64,000 bases of DNA from NCBI RefSeq assembly GCF_003345655.1, contig NZ_QQOH01000005.1, positions 1 to 64,000 of the forward strand, written 5' to 3'. The translations under genes were made by a program, and so were the position numbers. The notes beneath the pieces were generated by a model that ran no database searches, was not told where the DNA came from, and saw nothing but the letters and a program-made list of their open reading frames with translations. Position 1 is the stretch's first letter. Each line of letters begins with the position of its first letter. This DNA is from Motiliproteus coralliicola. Its GTDB lineage: Bacteria; Pseudomonadota; Gammaproteobacteria; Pseudomonadales; Balneatricaceae. Positions 21,775 to 30,591 of the stretch are shown here, piece after piece.

Positions 21775-24700
21775 CTAACGGCTAAATAGCCTGCTGATCT
21801 CCGAGGCAACCACCGGTTCACTGAACAGATAGCCCTGCCCCAGATCGCAGTTCAGCTCTTTGAGCAACTCGTGCTGCTCCGGGGTTTCGATTCCCTCGGC
21901 AACAATCTTGTAACCCAGGTTGTGCCCCATCTCGATCATCGAGCCGACCAGCAGTTGGGCCTTACGGTCATTGAGGATGTCGTCGATAAAGTGCTTATCG
22001 ATCTTCAGCACGTCGATGTTCATGTGCTTGAGCGACGCGAATGAGGAGTAGCCGGAACCGAAGTCGTCGATTGCCAGCGAAATGCCCAGCGCTTTTAAGC
22101 GCTGGAACGCCGACAGGTTCTCGATGTTGGTCTGGACGACCGTTTCGGTGACTTCCAGCTCCAGCTCCGCCGGGCTGATGCCGGTATCGTTGAGGCTGCT
22201 TTCCAATGACGAGATCAGGTCCTGATCCAAGAAGTGGTTGGGGTGCACATTGATCGCCGCTTGGATCGGCGCAAGCCCCTGCTGTTTCCAGCTGGCCAGT
22301 TGGTTGCAGACCGTCTGGATCACCCACTCGGTCAATGACTTGATCATGCCGATATTCTCGGCCACGCGGATAAAGTCGGACGGAGCCACCTCTCCCAACT
22401 GCGGATGCTGCCAGCGCAGCAGCGCTTCGACGCCGACTAAGTGGCCGGTTTGGATATCCATCTTGGGCTGATAGATCAGGCTCAGTTGCTGCTGCTGAAT
22501 CGATTCGCGCAGGTAGAGTTCGAGCTGCAGCTGGTACTCGGCCTTGTCGGTCAGCTCGGTCTTGTAGAACGCGTAGCGGCTTTTGCCCTGATCCTTGGCT
22601 TCGTAAAGCGCGGTATCGGCTGCCTTGATCAGGGCTTGGAGATTATCGCCGTCGGCTGGGAAGTGGGCGATGCCGATGCTGCAGGAGGGGATGATCTCGC
22701 GCCCCTTGAGCAGGTAGGGCTCAGCGATAAAGCTCAGGCAGCGCTCGGCCACCTTGGCCGAATAGTAGTCATCGACAATGTCGTGGAGGATGATGCAGAA
22801 CTCATCGCCACCCAGCCGGGCGATAAAGTCGGTTTCGCAGCAGGCTTGCTTCAGGCGCCTGCCGATCTCCTGCAACAGCTGGTCGCCAACATCATGGCCG
22901 AGGCTGTCGTTGACGGTCTTGAAATTGTCCAGATCCAGATAGAGCAGACTGAAACGGTGCTGACCGTGCTCGGACCGCTGCAGTTGCTCCTCCAGGCTGA
23001 GGTGAAAATAGTCCCGGCTCGCCAGCCCGGTGAGGGCATCGCGGTAGGCCAGTTCGCGCATCCGCTTATGGTTATGCTCCCGCTCCATGATGATACCCGC
23101 CAGACGAGCGGCCGATTGCAGATCGTTCAACTCCTCCTCGTTGGGGGTTGCAGCATGGTTGTAGTACATCCCAAACGCCCCCAGCACCAGGCCGGAGGAG
23201 TTTTTGATCGGTTCGGACCAGCAGCTCCGCAGGCCGTGGGGCAGGGCGTACTGCTTCAATTCAGCCCACTTGGGATCGGTGTGGATATCTTCGACGATCA
23301 CCCGTTTACCAGTGTAGGTCGAGGTGCCGCAGGAACCGACTTCGGGGCCGTTCTTGAGGCCGTTGACTGCCTCGCAGTAGACCTGGGGCAGGCTGGGGGC
23401 GCCGCCGTGGAGCAGGGTGTCGCCTTCCAGCTCCAGCATCGAGCAGCGCATTCCGGGGTGGCGGCTTTCGTAGAGCAGCGCGATCTGGTCGTAGATCTCT
23501 GAGGCCGACTCGCCCTTGGCGATCATCTCGAGAATCTTGGTGGTCTGTTTGTCGAATATCTCCGAGCGTTTCTTGTCGGTGATATCGACATGGGTGCCGA
23601 TCAACCGGGTGGCTCGGCCTTCGGCATCGATCAGCTTAAAGGCGCGGGAGCGGATAAACAGGTAGTTGCCATCCTTGTGCCGCATCCGCATCTCGACCTC
23701 GAAGCTGTCCAGCTTGCCGGTGACGTAGTGGGCGGCTTTTTTCCGTACCTGTGCCATGTCTTCCGGATGGACCAGGCTTGACCAGGTGTCGAAGGTGGGA
23801 TCTAGCTCATCGGCGTTATAGCCGAGCATGCTTTTCCATCGTGGCGAGTAGTAGACCTGATCGGTTGACAGATCCCAGTCCCACAGACCGTCATTGGCGC
23901 TGCGCATCGCCAGGGCGAAACGCTCTTCGTTGCGAAACAGCTGGTCGGTCTGCTCCTTGACGGTGTTCTGGAGCCGCATGTTGAGACGCGACAGCTCCTG
24001 CTGAGTCTGCTTGAGTCGCAGTTCGAACTGCTTACTTTCGGTGATATCTCGGATCGCTCCGACAACCCGTACCGGCTTGCCCTGCTCGTCACGCTCGACG
24101 ATCTCGCCGCGGTCGAGGATCCAAAGTGTTTCGCCGTCGGCGCGCACCATCCGATGCTCGTGGGCATAGGTCTCATTGCCGGTAGGGTCGGCCAGCATCT
24201 TGTCGAGAGCCGCCATCACGGAGGGCCGGTCATCCGGGTGGAGCAGTCCGACGAAATCTTCCACCGGGTGTTGCAGGGCGCTGTTATCCAAGCCGAGGAT
24301 CTGGCACCAGCGCATGTTGTGGGTGACCGTGTTGTTGCCGATATCCCAATCCCAGATCCCCTCACCGGCGATGTTCATCGCATAGGAGTAGCGATTCTCC
24401 CGCTCCTGCAGCTCGTGATAGGCATCTTTGAGTTCGGTCACATCCTTGGCGATGATCAGCAGCTGCGGTTCACCAGAGGGCCCCAAGAAGGGTTTCTTAA
24501 CCGACAGGTAATGCTTGATCTCGCCGGTTACGCTGTCGGTGGAGGTCTCTTCAACCTGCTGGGATTTGCCGGAACGGATCACCTCGCGGACGTTTTCCAG
24601 ATAGAAATCGACCTGCGCCCTGTTGCTGTTGAAATGGCCGTCATCTCGGCCGATCAACTGTTCCGGGGTGGTGTTGTAGTGTTGCGCCAGGGCTGGGTTG

Positions 24701-24948
24701 CCGAGCAGGAACTGTCCGTCCCAGTCTTTCACCATGATGATGTCTGGTGATTCATTGACCACCAGCTTCGACAGGCTGACCTCTTGATGGAAGCGATTCC
24801 ACAGTTGCAAAGCCAGGTCTTCGCTATCCACTGCCGGACTGGTTGCCTGGCAATGCTGGCAGCTCACCTGATAACGATGCTCCTCGACGGTCTGCACCTG
24901 AGATTCGGCTTGGTGGCAGAACGGACATGTCAGCTTTGCTTGAGACAT
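21775..24948 (-). CDS. Zinc ribbon-PAS-GAF-GGDEF-EAL cyclic di-GMP protein
   Basis: From the ATG at 24948 the product has 1057 residues and no membrane segment. An N-terminal zinc ribbon has CPFC (8-11) and CQHC (30-33). Three PAS domains follow (about 55-175, 190-310, 340-460), then a GAF domain (about 470-620), a GGDEF domain with intact GGDEF near 711 and an EAL domain with intact EALLRW near 841. Both catalytic domains look competent; the inhibitory RxxD site is CETD, so product feedback is probably lost. EAL residues DDFGSGYSS are present. An AAGGAG lies 15 bases before the start, which is far; the frame stays open upstream to 25221. Confidence 0.9.
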   Translation of the reverse strand: MSQAKLTCPFCHQAESQVQTVEEHRYQVSCQHCQATSPAVDSEDLALQLWNRFHQEVSLSKLVVNESPDIIMVKDWDGQFLLGNPALAQHYNTTPEQLIGRDDGHFNSNRAQVDFYLENVREVIRSGKSQQVEETSTDSVTGEIKHYLSVKKPFLGPSGEPQLLIIAKDVTELKDAYHELQERENRYSYAMNIAGEGIWDWDIGNNTVTHNMRWCQILGLDNSALQHPVEDFVGLLHPDDRPSVMAALDKMLADPTGNETYAHEHRMVRADGETLWILDRGEIVERDEQGKPVRVVGAIRDITESKQFELRLKQTQQELSRLNMRLQNTVKEQTDQLFRNEERFALAMRSANDGLWDWDLSTDQVYYSPRWKSMLGYNADELDPTFDTWSSLVHPEDMAQVRKKAAHYVTGKLDSFEVEMRMRHKDGNYLFIRSRAFKLIDAEGRATRLIGTHVDITDKKRSEIFDKQTTKILEMIAKGESASEIYDQIALLYESRHPGMRCSMLELEGDTLLHGGAPSLPQVYCEAVNGLKNGPEVGSCGTSTYTGKRVIVEDIHTDPKWAELKQYALPHGLRSCWSEPIKNSSGLVLGAFGMYYNHAATPNEEELNDLQSAARLAGIIMEREHNHKRMRELAYRDALTGLASRDYFHLSLEEQLQRSEHGQHRFSLLYLDLDNFKTVNDSLGHDVGDQLLQEIGRRLKQACCETDFIARLGGDEFCIILHDIVDDYYSAKVAERCLSFIAEPYLLKGREIIPSCSIGIAHFPADGDNLQALIKAADTALYEAKDQGKSRYAFYKTELTDKAEYQLQLELYLRESIQQQQLSLIYQPKMDIQTGHLVGVEALLRWQHPQLGEVAPSDFIRVAENIGMIKSLTEWVIQTVCNQLASWKQQGLAPIQAAINVHPNHFLDQDLISSLESSLNDTGISPAELELEVTETVVQTNIENLSAFQRLKALGISLAIDDFGSGYSSFASLKHMNIDVLKIDKHFIDDILNDRKAQLLVGSMIEMGHNLGYKIVAEGIETPEQHELLKELNCDLGQGYLFSEPVVASEISRLFSR

Positions 24949-25257
24949 CAGCGTTAGATTCCACTCCTTACGAAATCTAGTGTTGTACAAAGCTGCCGTA
25001 CTAGCCAGCGGGATTCGAGCCGACAGGCCCCGTCCTAGAGTAGAGAAGACTATTTTAGAACCACCTGATGGGGCCTGCCAAGCCGGCTTAGGTCTAGAGA
25101 GTTCGCATCGAAGTAATTGCGACTGCGGTTGTTTGGGGCTGCTGCTCGGGTTGTGTTGATCGACCGATCCAATCCTGGCTGAAACCGGTTCAGCTGAACT
25201 GGAAAATTCCTCAATTGACAAAGGGAGTCCCGGCTCGCTAAGGTTCGGCCCTTATCA
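24949..25257. other. Gap between the GGDEF-EAL gene and the riboswitch
   Basis: The 309 bases hold no convincing gene. The frame of the GGDEF-EAL protein stays open across most of it on the minus strand, but the added residues are low in family character. Promoters for both the minus-strand gene and the plus-strand riboswitch transcript should lie here. Confidence 0.5.
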
Positions 25258-25490
25258 GGTTGCGTCTGCAAGGTTTGCAGGCCTGGGAAGTTGGTGCGCC
25301 AGACGGCAATTCCAACACTGCCCCCGCAACGGTAGATCGGTTAAGTCGTTTCATGGGATCTGCGGATCTCGACCACTGTAGCTCCTCTCTCGACCACGAT
25401 GGAGAGGGATATGGGAAGGTGAAATGATGGGCCTCTGTTGAAAGTTCGACAGACCCCGCCGGTGAGTCCGGATACCTGCCTGGTAACTGT
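25258..25490 (+). promoter_or_regulatory. Cobalamin (B12) riboswitch
   Basis: The conserved cobalamin aptamer parts occur in order: GGGAAGTTGGTGCGCC (25284 on), the AATTCCAACACTGCCCCCGC stretch with ACGGTAG, CCACTGTAGCTC (25372 on), GGGAAGGTGAAATGATGG (25412 on), and the B12 box region GCCGGTGAGTCCGGATACCT (25458 on). It lies 106 bases before the first cobalt uptake gene and should reduce expression of the whole cluster when adenosylcobalamin is plentiful. Confidence 0.95.
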
Positions 25491-25595
25491 TAGTCATGGT
25501 GTTGCGGAGGGCTTCACCGGGTAACCGTTTCAGGATTCTGAACCCTTACTCCATCCTCCCCAGCTCCGACATTTCTATTTGTTGGAGACAATTTA

Positions 25596-26423
25596 ATGTC
25601 CGTAAAAAAACTGCTTTCCCAGGCAGCCGCATTGGCGTTGCTGTCCGGTTCCGTTCATGCCCATCAACAGATGCTTTATACCCCTGAGCTGCTGCGCGAT
25701 AGCGGCGGTACGATCACCCTGAAGATGCCGTTTACCCATCCGGCCAGCAGTGGTCATGTGATGACGGCCGATGCGCCGGAAGCGTTCTTCAGTGTTCGCA
25801 AGGGCAAGAAGACCGACCTGCAGGAGCTGCTCAAACCGATCGAATGGACCAGCGAGACCGGTACCGGCCCGGCTTACGAGGCAGCGGTTCGACTGCGGGG
25901 CCTGGGCGACAATGTATTTGTTTACCGGATGGCGCCGTACTATGAAGAGAGCGAAGATCTCTACATTCAGCAGATCACCAAAACCATCGTCAACGTCGGC
26001 AGCTTACCCACCGACTGGGATGCCGACCTGGGTCTGGATGCCGAAATCGTACCGCTGACCAAACCCTACGCCATCTACGCCGGGGGTAATTTCACCGGGG
26101 TGGTTCGCAGCCAGGGCGAGCCGGTCCCCTTTGCCGAAATCGAAGTCGAGTACGTCAACTACCTGCCGGACGTTGAGACAAACCGCTTTGCCGTCGAACC
26201 GACCATCATGCCGCCGGCCGAAGCCTTCGTGACGATGACCATCTATGCCGATGCCAACGGAACCTTTACCTTTGCGCTGCCGCAGGCCGGGCAGTGGGGG
26301 TTTGCCGCGCTGGGCGTGGGGCCGAAAACCGAGCATAACGGCAAGGAGCTGTCGCAGGATGCGATGATCTGGGTTCAGGCCCATCCGATCGTTCAAAACC
26401 CGGCGGCCAAGGCTAAGCCGTAA
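25596..26423 (+). CDS. DUF4198 periplasmic protein, cobalt/nickel uptake
   Basis: The 275-residue protein has a signal peptide (LLSQAAALALLSGSVHA) whose cleavage would leave an N-terminal histidine, HQQML. The rest matches DUF4198 proteins found in metal-uptake loci (GDNVFVYRMAPYYEESED, KPYAIYAGGNFTGVV). It is the first gene after the riboswitch and directly precedes cbiM. A GGAGA site lies before the ATG. A role as periplasmic cobalt-binding helper is likely; the mechanism is not known. Confidence 0.85.
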   Translation: MSVKKLLSQAAALALLSGSVHAHQQMLYTPELLRDSGGTITLKMPFTHPASSGHVMTADAPEAFFSVRKGKKTDLQELLKPIEWTSETGTGPAYEAAVRLRGLGDNVFVYRMAPYYEESEDLYIQQITKTIVNVGSLPTDWDADLGLDAEIVPLTKPYAIYAGGNFTGVVRSQGEPVPFAEIEVEYVNYLPDVETNRFAVEPTIMPPAEAFVTMTIYADANGTFTFALPQAGQWGFAALGVGPKTEHNGKELSQDAMIWVQAHPIVQNPAAKAKP

Positions 26424-26436
26424 AGCAGGAGAGACT

Positions 26437-27057
26437 ATGCATATTGTCGATGGTGCCCTGTCGCTGCCGGTGTTGGCCGGTGGCGCGGCGCTGGCCCTGG
26501 GTGGGGTCGCGATCGGGCTGAAGAAGATGGATTACGACCATCTGCCCCAGGTGGGGGTGCTGTCGGCGGCGTTCTTTATCGCTTCCTACATCCACCTGCC
26601 GCTGGGATTTTCCAGCGTTCATCTGATCCTCAATGGTTTGATCGGGCTGGCGTTGGGCTGGGCCGCGTTTCCGGCGCTACTGGTGGCGCTGATTTTACAG
26701 GCGGTGTTTTTCGGTTTCGGCGGTTTCCTGGTACTGGGGGTGAATACCTTCAATATTGCGCTGCCGGCGGTGCTGGTGTTCTACCTCTGTCGCGGCGGGA
26801 TCATCGCAGCCAGTCCGAAGGTGGCGGCGCTTTGGGGCGCCCTGGGAGGGGCTTCGGCCATCGCGTTGACCACCATTCTGGTGGCGGCCAGCCTGGCGCT
26901 CAGTGGTGAGGCCTTTGTACTGGCGGCCAAAGCGACCTTGATCGCCCATATTCCGGTGATGTTGGTTGAAGGTTTTGTGACCGGGGCGGCGGTGCTGTTG
27001 ATCCGTCAGGTCAAACCGGAGTTCCTGAATATCTCGGAGGAGTGGGACCATGACTAA
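26437..27057 (+). CDS. cbiM: Cobalt ECF transporter substrate-binding subunit CbiM
   Basis: The 206-residue membrane protein starts MHIVDGALSLPVL, the N terminus whose amine and histidine form the metal site in CbiM/NikM. Six hydrophobic segments follow, with HLPLGFSSVHLILNGLIGLA near 55. It is the S component of an energy-coupling factor transporter and overlaps the next gene by eight bases. Confidence 0.95.
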   Translation: MHIVDGALSLPVLAGGAALALGGVAIGLKKMDYDHLPQVGVLSAAFFIASYIHLPLGFSSVHLILNGLIGLALGWAAFPALLVALILQAVFFGFGGFLVLGVNTFNIALPAVLVFYLCRGGIIAASPKVAALWGALGGASAIALTTILVAASLALSGEAFVLAAKATLIAHIPVMLVEGFVTGAAVLLIRQVKPEFLNISEEWDHD

Positions 27058-27673
27058 GCGCCTGCTGTCGCTGTTGTTGCTGGGCTGGCTGTTGCTGCCG
27101 CTGCATGCCCTGGCCCACAACGTGATCGGTGGGGTTTACGCCATCGGTGACCAGATCGAGGGTGAGATCGGTTTCTCTAACGGCGACATGGCCCATGAGG
27201 GAACCCTGGTGCGAATCAGCGATGGCAATGGCCGCGAGTTGGGACAGGTGACCACCGATGCCGAGGGCTTTTTTGTCTTCACCGCGACGGAGCGGGTCGA
27301 GCATCACTTCTTTGCCGATCTGGGGGCCGGTCACGTGGTCGAGATGGTCTTGCCGCTCGAGCAGTTACCCGTAACTCTGGCGGGCAGCGGCTCTTCTAAA
27401 CCGGCTGAGCCGACGAAAAACGGCACGACGTCGAACGCTGAAGCCGTCGATCTTCAGCAGCTGCAGCCGCTGATTGAACAGGCGGTGGCTCGTCAGGTGG
27501 CGCCGTTGCGCAAGGAGCTGGCGGCCTACAAGGAGAAGGCGTCGCTGCAGGATGTCCTGGGAGGCATCGGCTATATCTTCGGTCTTTGCGGGCTGGGGAT
27601 CTGGTTACGTCATCGACAAACCGCCAGCGGTGGCGCTTCATCAGAGAGTCGAGACAATGCCACAGGGGCTTGA
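27050..27673 (+). CDS. CbiL-like cobalt transporter accessory protein
   Basis: The 207-residue protein has a signal peptide (LLSLLLLGWLLLPLHALA), a periplasmic carboxypeptidase-regulatory-like beta domain with HNVIGGVYAIGDQIEGEIGF, a linker with a coiled segment (about 135-170) and one C-terminal membrane helix (GGIGYIFGLCGLGIWL). This is the layout of the CbiL/NikL accessory subunit, which replaces CbiN in some CbiMQO systems. It overlaps both cbiM and cbiQ. Confidence 0.8.
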   Translation: MTKRLLSLLLLGWLLLPLHALAHNVIGGVYAIGDQIEGEIGFSNGDMAHEGTLVRISDGNGRELGQVTTDAEGFFVFTATERVEHHFFADLGAGHVVEMVLPLEQLPVTLAGSGSSKPAEPTKNGTTSNAEAVDLQQLQPLIEQAVARQVAPLRKELAAYKEKASLQDVLGGIGYIFGLCGLGIWLRHRQTASGGASSESRDNATGA

Positions 27674-28439
27674 ACACAGCGGTACCTCCTGGAAGGGGCA
27701 GCAGCTCAAACACCGCCAGTCAGCGGTCGATCGGCTCGACCCCCGTGCCCGGGTGGTGGCGGTATCGGCCTTTGCGTTGGTGGTGGTGCTGTCGTCTGAC
27801 CTGATGGCGCTGAGCCTGGCGCTGGCAGGTTCGCTGCTGCTGGCGCTGGTCGCCAGGCTGAATCTCAAGCGGACCCTGCGGCGGGTGATCGCGATGGATC
27901 TGTTTATGCTGTTCCTGATCCTGATGCTGCCGTTTACGACCCCGGGTGAGCCCATTTTTCATGTGGCGGGCCTGCCGGCCAGCCAGGAAGGCTTGGTCCA
28001 CGCGCTGCAGATCACCCTGAAAGCCAATGCGGTGGTGTTGGCGCTGCTGGCCCTGGTCGGTACCCAGACGGCGACGACGCTGGGGCATGCGCTGGCCCAC
28101 CTGCGTGTACCCGATAAGCTGGTGCACCTGATGCTGTTTACGGTGCGCTACCTCGAAGTGATCGGTCAGGAGTACAAGCGGATGCGCCGGGCGATGCAGG
28201 CCCGTGCCTTCGTGTTGCGTGCCAACCGCCATAGCTGGCGCTCGATCGGCTATCTGATCGGGATGCTGCTGGTACACTCGCTGGAGCGATCCGAGCGAAT
28301 CATGGATGCGATGAAGTGCCGCGGTTACCAGGGCCGCTTTTACCTGTTTGATGATATGCGGCTGACCGCGGTCGATGTCCGTTTCGGAGTGCTGCTGGCA
28401 CTGTTCTTGAGTCTACTGATAGGGCTGCATCTGTTATGA
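27657..28439 (+). CDS. cbiQ: Cobalt ECF transporter transmembrane subunit CbiQ
   Basis: I place the start at the ATG at 27657, inside the end of the previous gene, giving 260 residues. The frame is open to an ATG at 27474, but the extra residues are an arginine-rich shadow of the overlapping gene. Several membrane segments are followed by the coupling helices RRAMQARAF and DAMKCRGYQGRFY, which contact the ATPase. It overlaps cbiO by four bases. Confidence 0.93.
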   Translation: MPQGLEHSGTSWKGQQLKHRQSAVDRLDPRARVVAVSAFALVVVLSSDLMALSLALAGSLLLALVARLNLKRTLRRVIAMDLFMLFLILMLPFTTPGEPIFHVAGLPASQEGLVHALQITLKANAVVLALLALVGTQTATTLGHALAHLRVPDKLVHLMLFTVRYLEVIGQEYKRMRRAMQARAFVLRANRHSWRSIGYLIGMLLVHSLERSERIMDAMKCRGYQGRFYLFDDMRLTAVDVRFGVLLALFLSLLIGLHLL

Positions 28440-29179
28440 ATCACCAAGAGAATTCGATCAACGAGGCCTGCGGATTGGCCCCGCTGCTTGATATTCGCGG
28501 CCTGAGCTACCGCTATCCCCGTCGTGGGCCGGTGCTCGATCAGGTCGATTTTCAGCTCCATGCCGGGGAGCGGGTGGCCTTGACCGGGCCTAACGGCGCT
28601 GGCAAAACCACCCTGCTGCATCTGTTGGTGGGGTTGAAGAAAGCCAAGGCCGGACAGATCCGGGCTTTCGGCAGCGAGCGCAGTGCCGAGAGCGATTTCG
28701 TCGAGGTACGCGCCCGGGCTGGTTTTCTGTTTCAGGACCCGGACGATCAGCTGTTCTGCCCGACGGTGCTGGAAGATGTTGCGTTCGGGCCGCTGAATCA
28801 GGGCAAGAGTCGCGCCGAGGCGCTCGATTGCGCCCGCCAGACCCTGGCATCATTGGGACTGGACGGTTTTGAAGAACGTATCACCCACCAGCTGTCCGGG
28901 GGTGAGAAGCGAATGGTGAGTCTGGCCTCGGTGCTGGCGATGGAGCCGGAAGTGTTGTTGCTGGATGAGCCCAGCAATGCGCTGGATACCCAGGCTCGCC
29001 AGCGTCTGCTCGATACCCTGCTCTCGCTGCCCCAGGCGATGATTATTATCTCCCATGACGATGACTTTCTGGCCCAGCTGGCGACTCGATGGTTGCGGTT
29101 GGAGAATGCCCAGTTGAATCCGTCAGAGCCGGTCTGCGAGCGTCCGCTCAATGGGTTGGCGGAGAAGGTGCCGGCCTGA
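28436..29179 (+). CDS. cbiO: Cobalt ECF transporter ATPase CbiO
   Basis: The 247-residue ABC ATPase has Walker A GPNGAGKTT near 49, Q-loop FLFQDPDDQLF near 98 (typical of ECF ATPases), signature LSGGEKR near 153 and Walker B EVLLLDEPSNALD near 175. Only one ATPase is encoded, so it probably works as a homodimer with CbiQ. Its TGA overlaps the ATG of the next gene by one base. Confidence 0.95.
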   Translation: MNHQENSINEACGLAPLLDIRGLSYRYPRRGPVLDQVDFQLHAGERVALTGPNGAGKTTLLHLLVGLKKAKAGQIRAFGSERSAESDFVEVRARAGFLFQDPDDQLFCPTVLEDVAFGPLNQGKSRAEALDCARQTLASLGLDGFEERITHQLSGGEKRMVSLASVLAMEPEVLLLDEPSNALDTQARQRLLDTLLSLPQAMIIISHDDDFLAQLATRWLRLENAQLNPSEPVCERPLNGLAEKVPA

Positions 29180-30561
29180 TGGAACTGTTCCAGCCGCTGT
29201 CCAATCCGGCGTTCCGCTGGCTGTTTGCCGGTCAGCTGATCTCGCTGCTTGGAACCGGACTGGCCACGGTGGCGCTGGCGTTGCTGGCCTTCGAACTGGA
29301 GCCCGAACGCGCCGGTTGGGTGCTCGGTGGCGCGCTGGCGATCAAGATGGTGGCTTACCTGCTGGTGGCGCCGATCGTCGGCGGTTATGCGTCACGGCTG
29401 CCTCGGCGCCAGTGGTTGGCCGGTCTGAATCTGGGGCGTGCACTGTTGGTGGCGATGTTGCCACTGGTGGAGCAGAGTTGGCAGCTGTTCGGGCTTATCT
29501 TCCTGCTGAATGCGATGGCGGCCGGTTACACCCCGGTCTACCAGGCGGCGCTGCCGGATATCCTGACCGACGATGCCGACTACACCCGGGCGTTGTCACT
29601 GTCGCGGCTGGCCATGGAAATTGAAAGCCTGCTGAGTCCGGCGTTGGCGGCCTTTTTACTGTTGTTTACCCCCTTTGCGCTGTTGTTTGAACTCAATGCG
29701 GTCGGCTTTGTGGTGGCGGCCTCGTTGTTGTTGTTAGCCAAGGTGCCGGCGGCGGCCCCGAGCGATCGTAGCGGCGGTATCTGGCAGCATGTCAGCTTCG
29801 GGATTCGCAGCTACCTGAAAACGCCGCGCTTGCGGGCTGCGTTGCTACTCAATCTGGCGCTGTCTGCAGCCGGTGCCATGATCATCGTGAATACGGTGGT
29901 TTATGTCCGCTCGGTCCTGGGGCTGGAGCAGCAGTGGGTGCCGGCGTTAATGGCGGCCAGTGGGGCCGGCTCGATGCTGATCGCCTTCTGGATCCCGGCC
30001 CTGGTGGAGCGTTTCGGCGACCGTCGGTTGATGCTTGGTGGCGGTCTGTTGCTGAGCCTGTCGTTGTTTGTCGGCCTGACCGAACCGGGTTACGCCGGCT
30101 TGATTCCGCTGTGGCTGCTGATCGGGGTCGGCAGCTCGATGGTGTTGATTCCGACCGGTCGGGTGGTTCGTAACTCCTGCAGCGAATCCGACCGCAACGA
30201 CTATTTCTCGGCCAACTTCGCCCTGACCCACGGCATGTGGCTGCTGGGCTACCTGCTGGCCGGCTGGCTCGGTCGCGACTCGGATATGCCGCTGGCGTTT
30301 TTCGGCCTGGGCGTGTTGGCGCTGTCGGCGACCCTGCTGGCCGCCTGGTTGTGGCCGGCGCGGGACGAGGAGGCGCTGTGGCACCACCATCCGGCGGTGG
30401 ATCACCTGCACCCTCACGTCCATGACGAACACCACCAGCATGAGCATGAAGGCTGGGAGGGCCCGGAGCCCCATGTGCATCCGCACCATCATCATGCCCA
30501 CAGCCACCGGCATAAATTCACCATCGACGAGCATCATGTACACTGGCCCAAGCAGTCATGA
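29179..30561 (+). CDS. MFS transporter with histidine-rich tail (NreB-like)
   Basis: The ATG at 29179 overlaps the cbiO stop. The 460-residue product has 12 predicted helices and a histidine-rich C-terminal tail of about 60 residues with runs such as HPHVHDEHHQHEHE and HPHHHHAHSHRHK. The closest type I recognise is NreB-like nickel/cobalt exporters. In a riboswitch-controlled cobalt cluster it may relieve cobalt or nickel excess or act in uptake; the sequence does not say which. Confidence 0.8.
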   Translation: MELFQPLSNPAFRWLFAGQLISLLGTGLATVALALLAFELEPERAGWVLGGALAIKMVAYLLVAPIVGGYASRLPRRQWLAGLNLGRALLVAMLPLVEQSWQLFGLIFLLNAMAAGYTPVYQAALPDILTDDADYTRALSLSRLAMEIESLLSPALAAFLLLFTPFALLFELNAVGFVVAASLLLLAKVPAAAPSDRSGGIWQHVSFGIRSYLKTPRLRAALLLNLALSAAGAMIIVNTVVYVRSVLGLEQQWVPALMAASGAGSMLIAFWIPALVERFGDRRLMLGGGLLLSLSLFVGLTEPGYAGLIPLWLLIGVGSSMVLIPTGRVVRNSCSESDRNDYFSANFALTHGMWLLGYLLAGWLGRDSDMPLAFFGLGVLALSATLLAAWLWPARDEEALWHHHPAVDHLHPHVHDEHHQHEHEGWEGPEPHVHPHHHHAHSHRHKFTIDEHHVHWPKQS

Positions 30562-30591
30562 GAGACCCTATTCTTGTTAACAGGTCATAAG

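Noticed and set aside
25050-25271. A 73-codon minus-strand frame and an N-terminal extension of the GGDEF-EAL gene to 25221
   Set aside because: Residues upstream of the ATG at 24948 have no family character, and the stretch leads into the riboswitch promoter.
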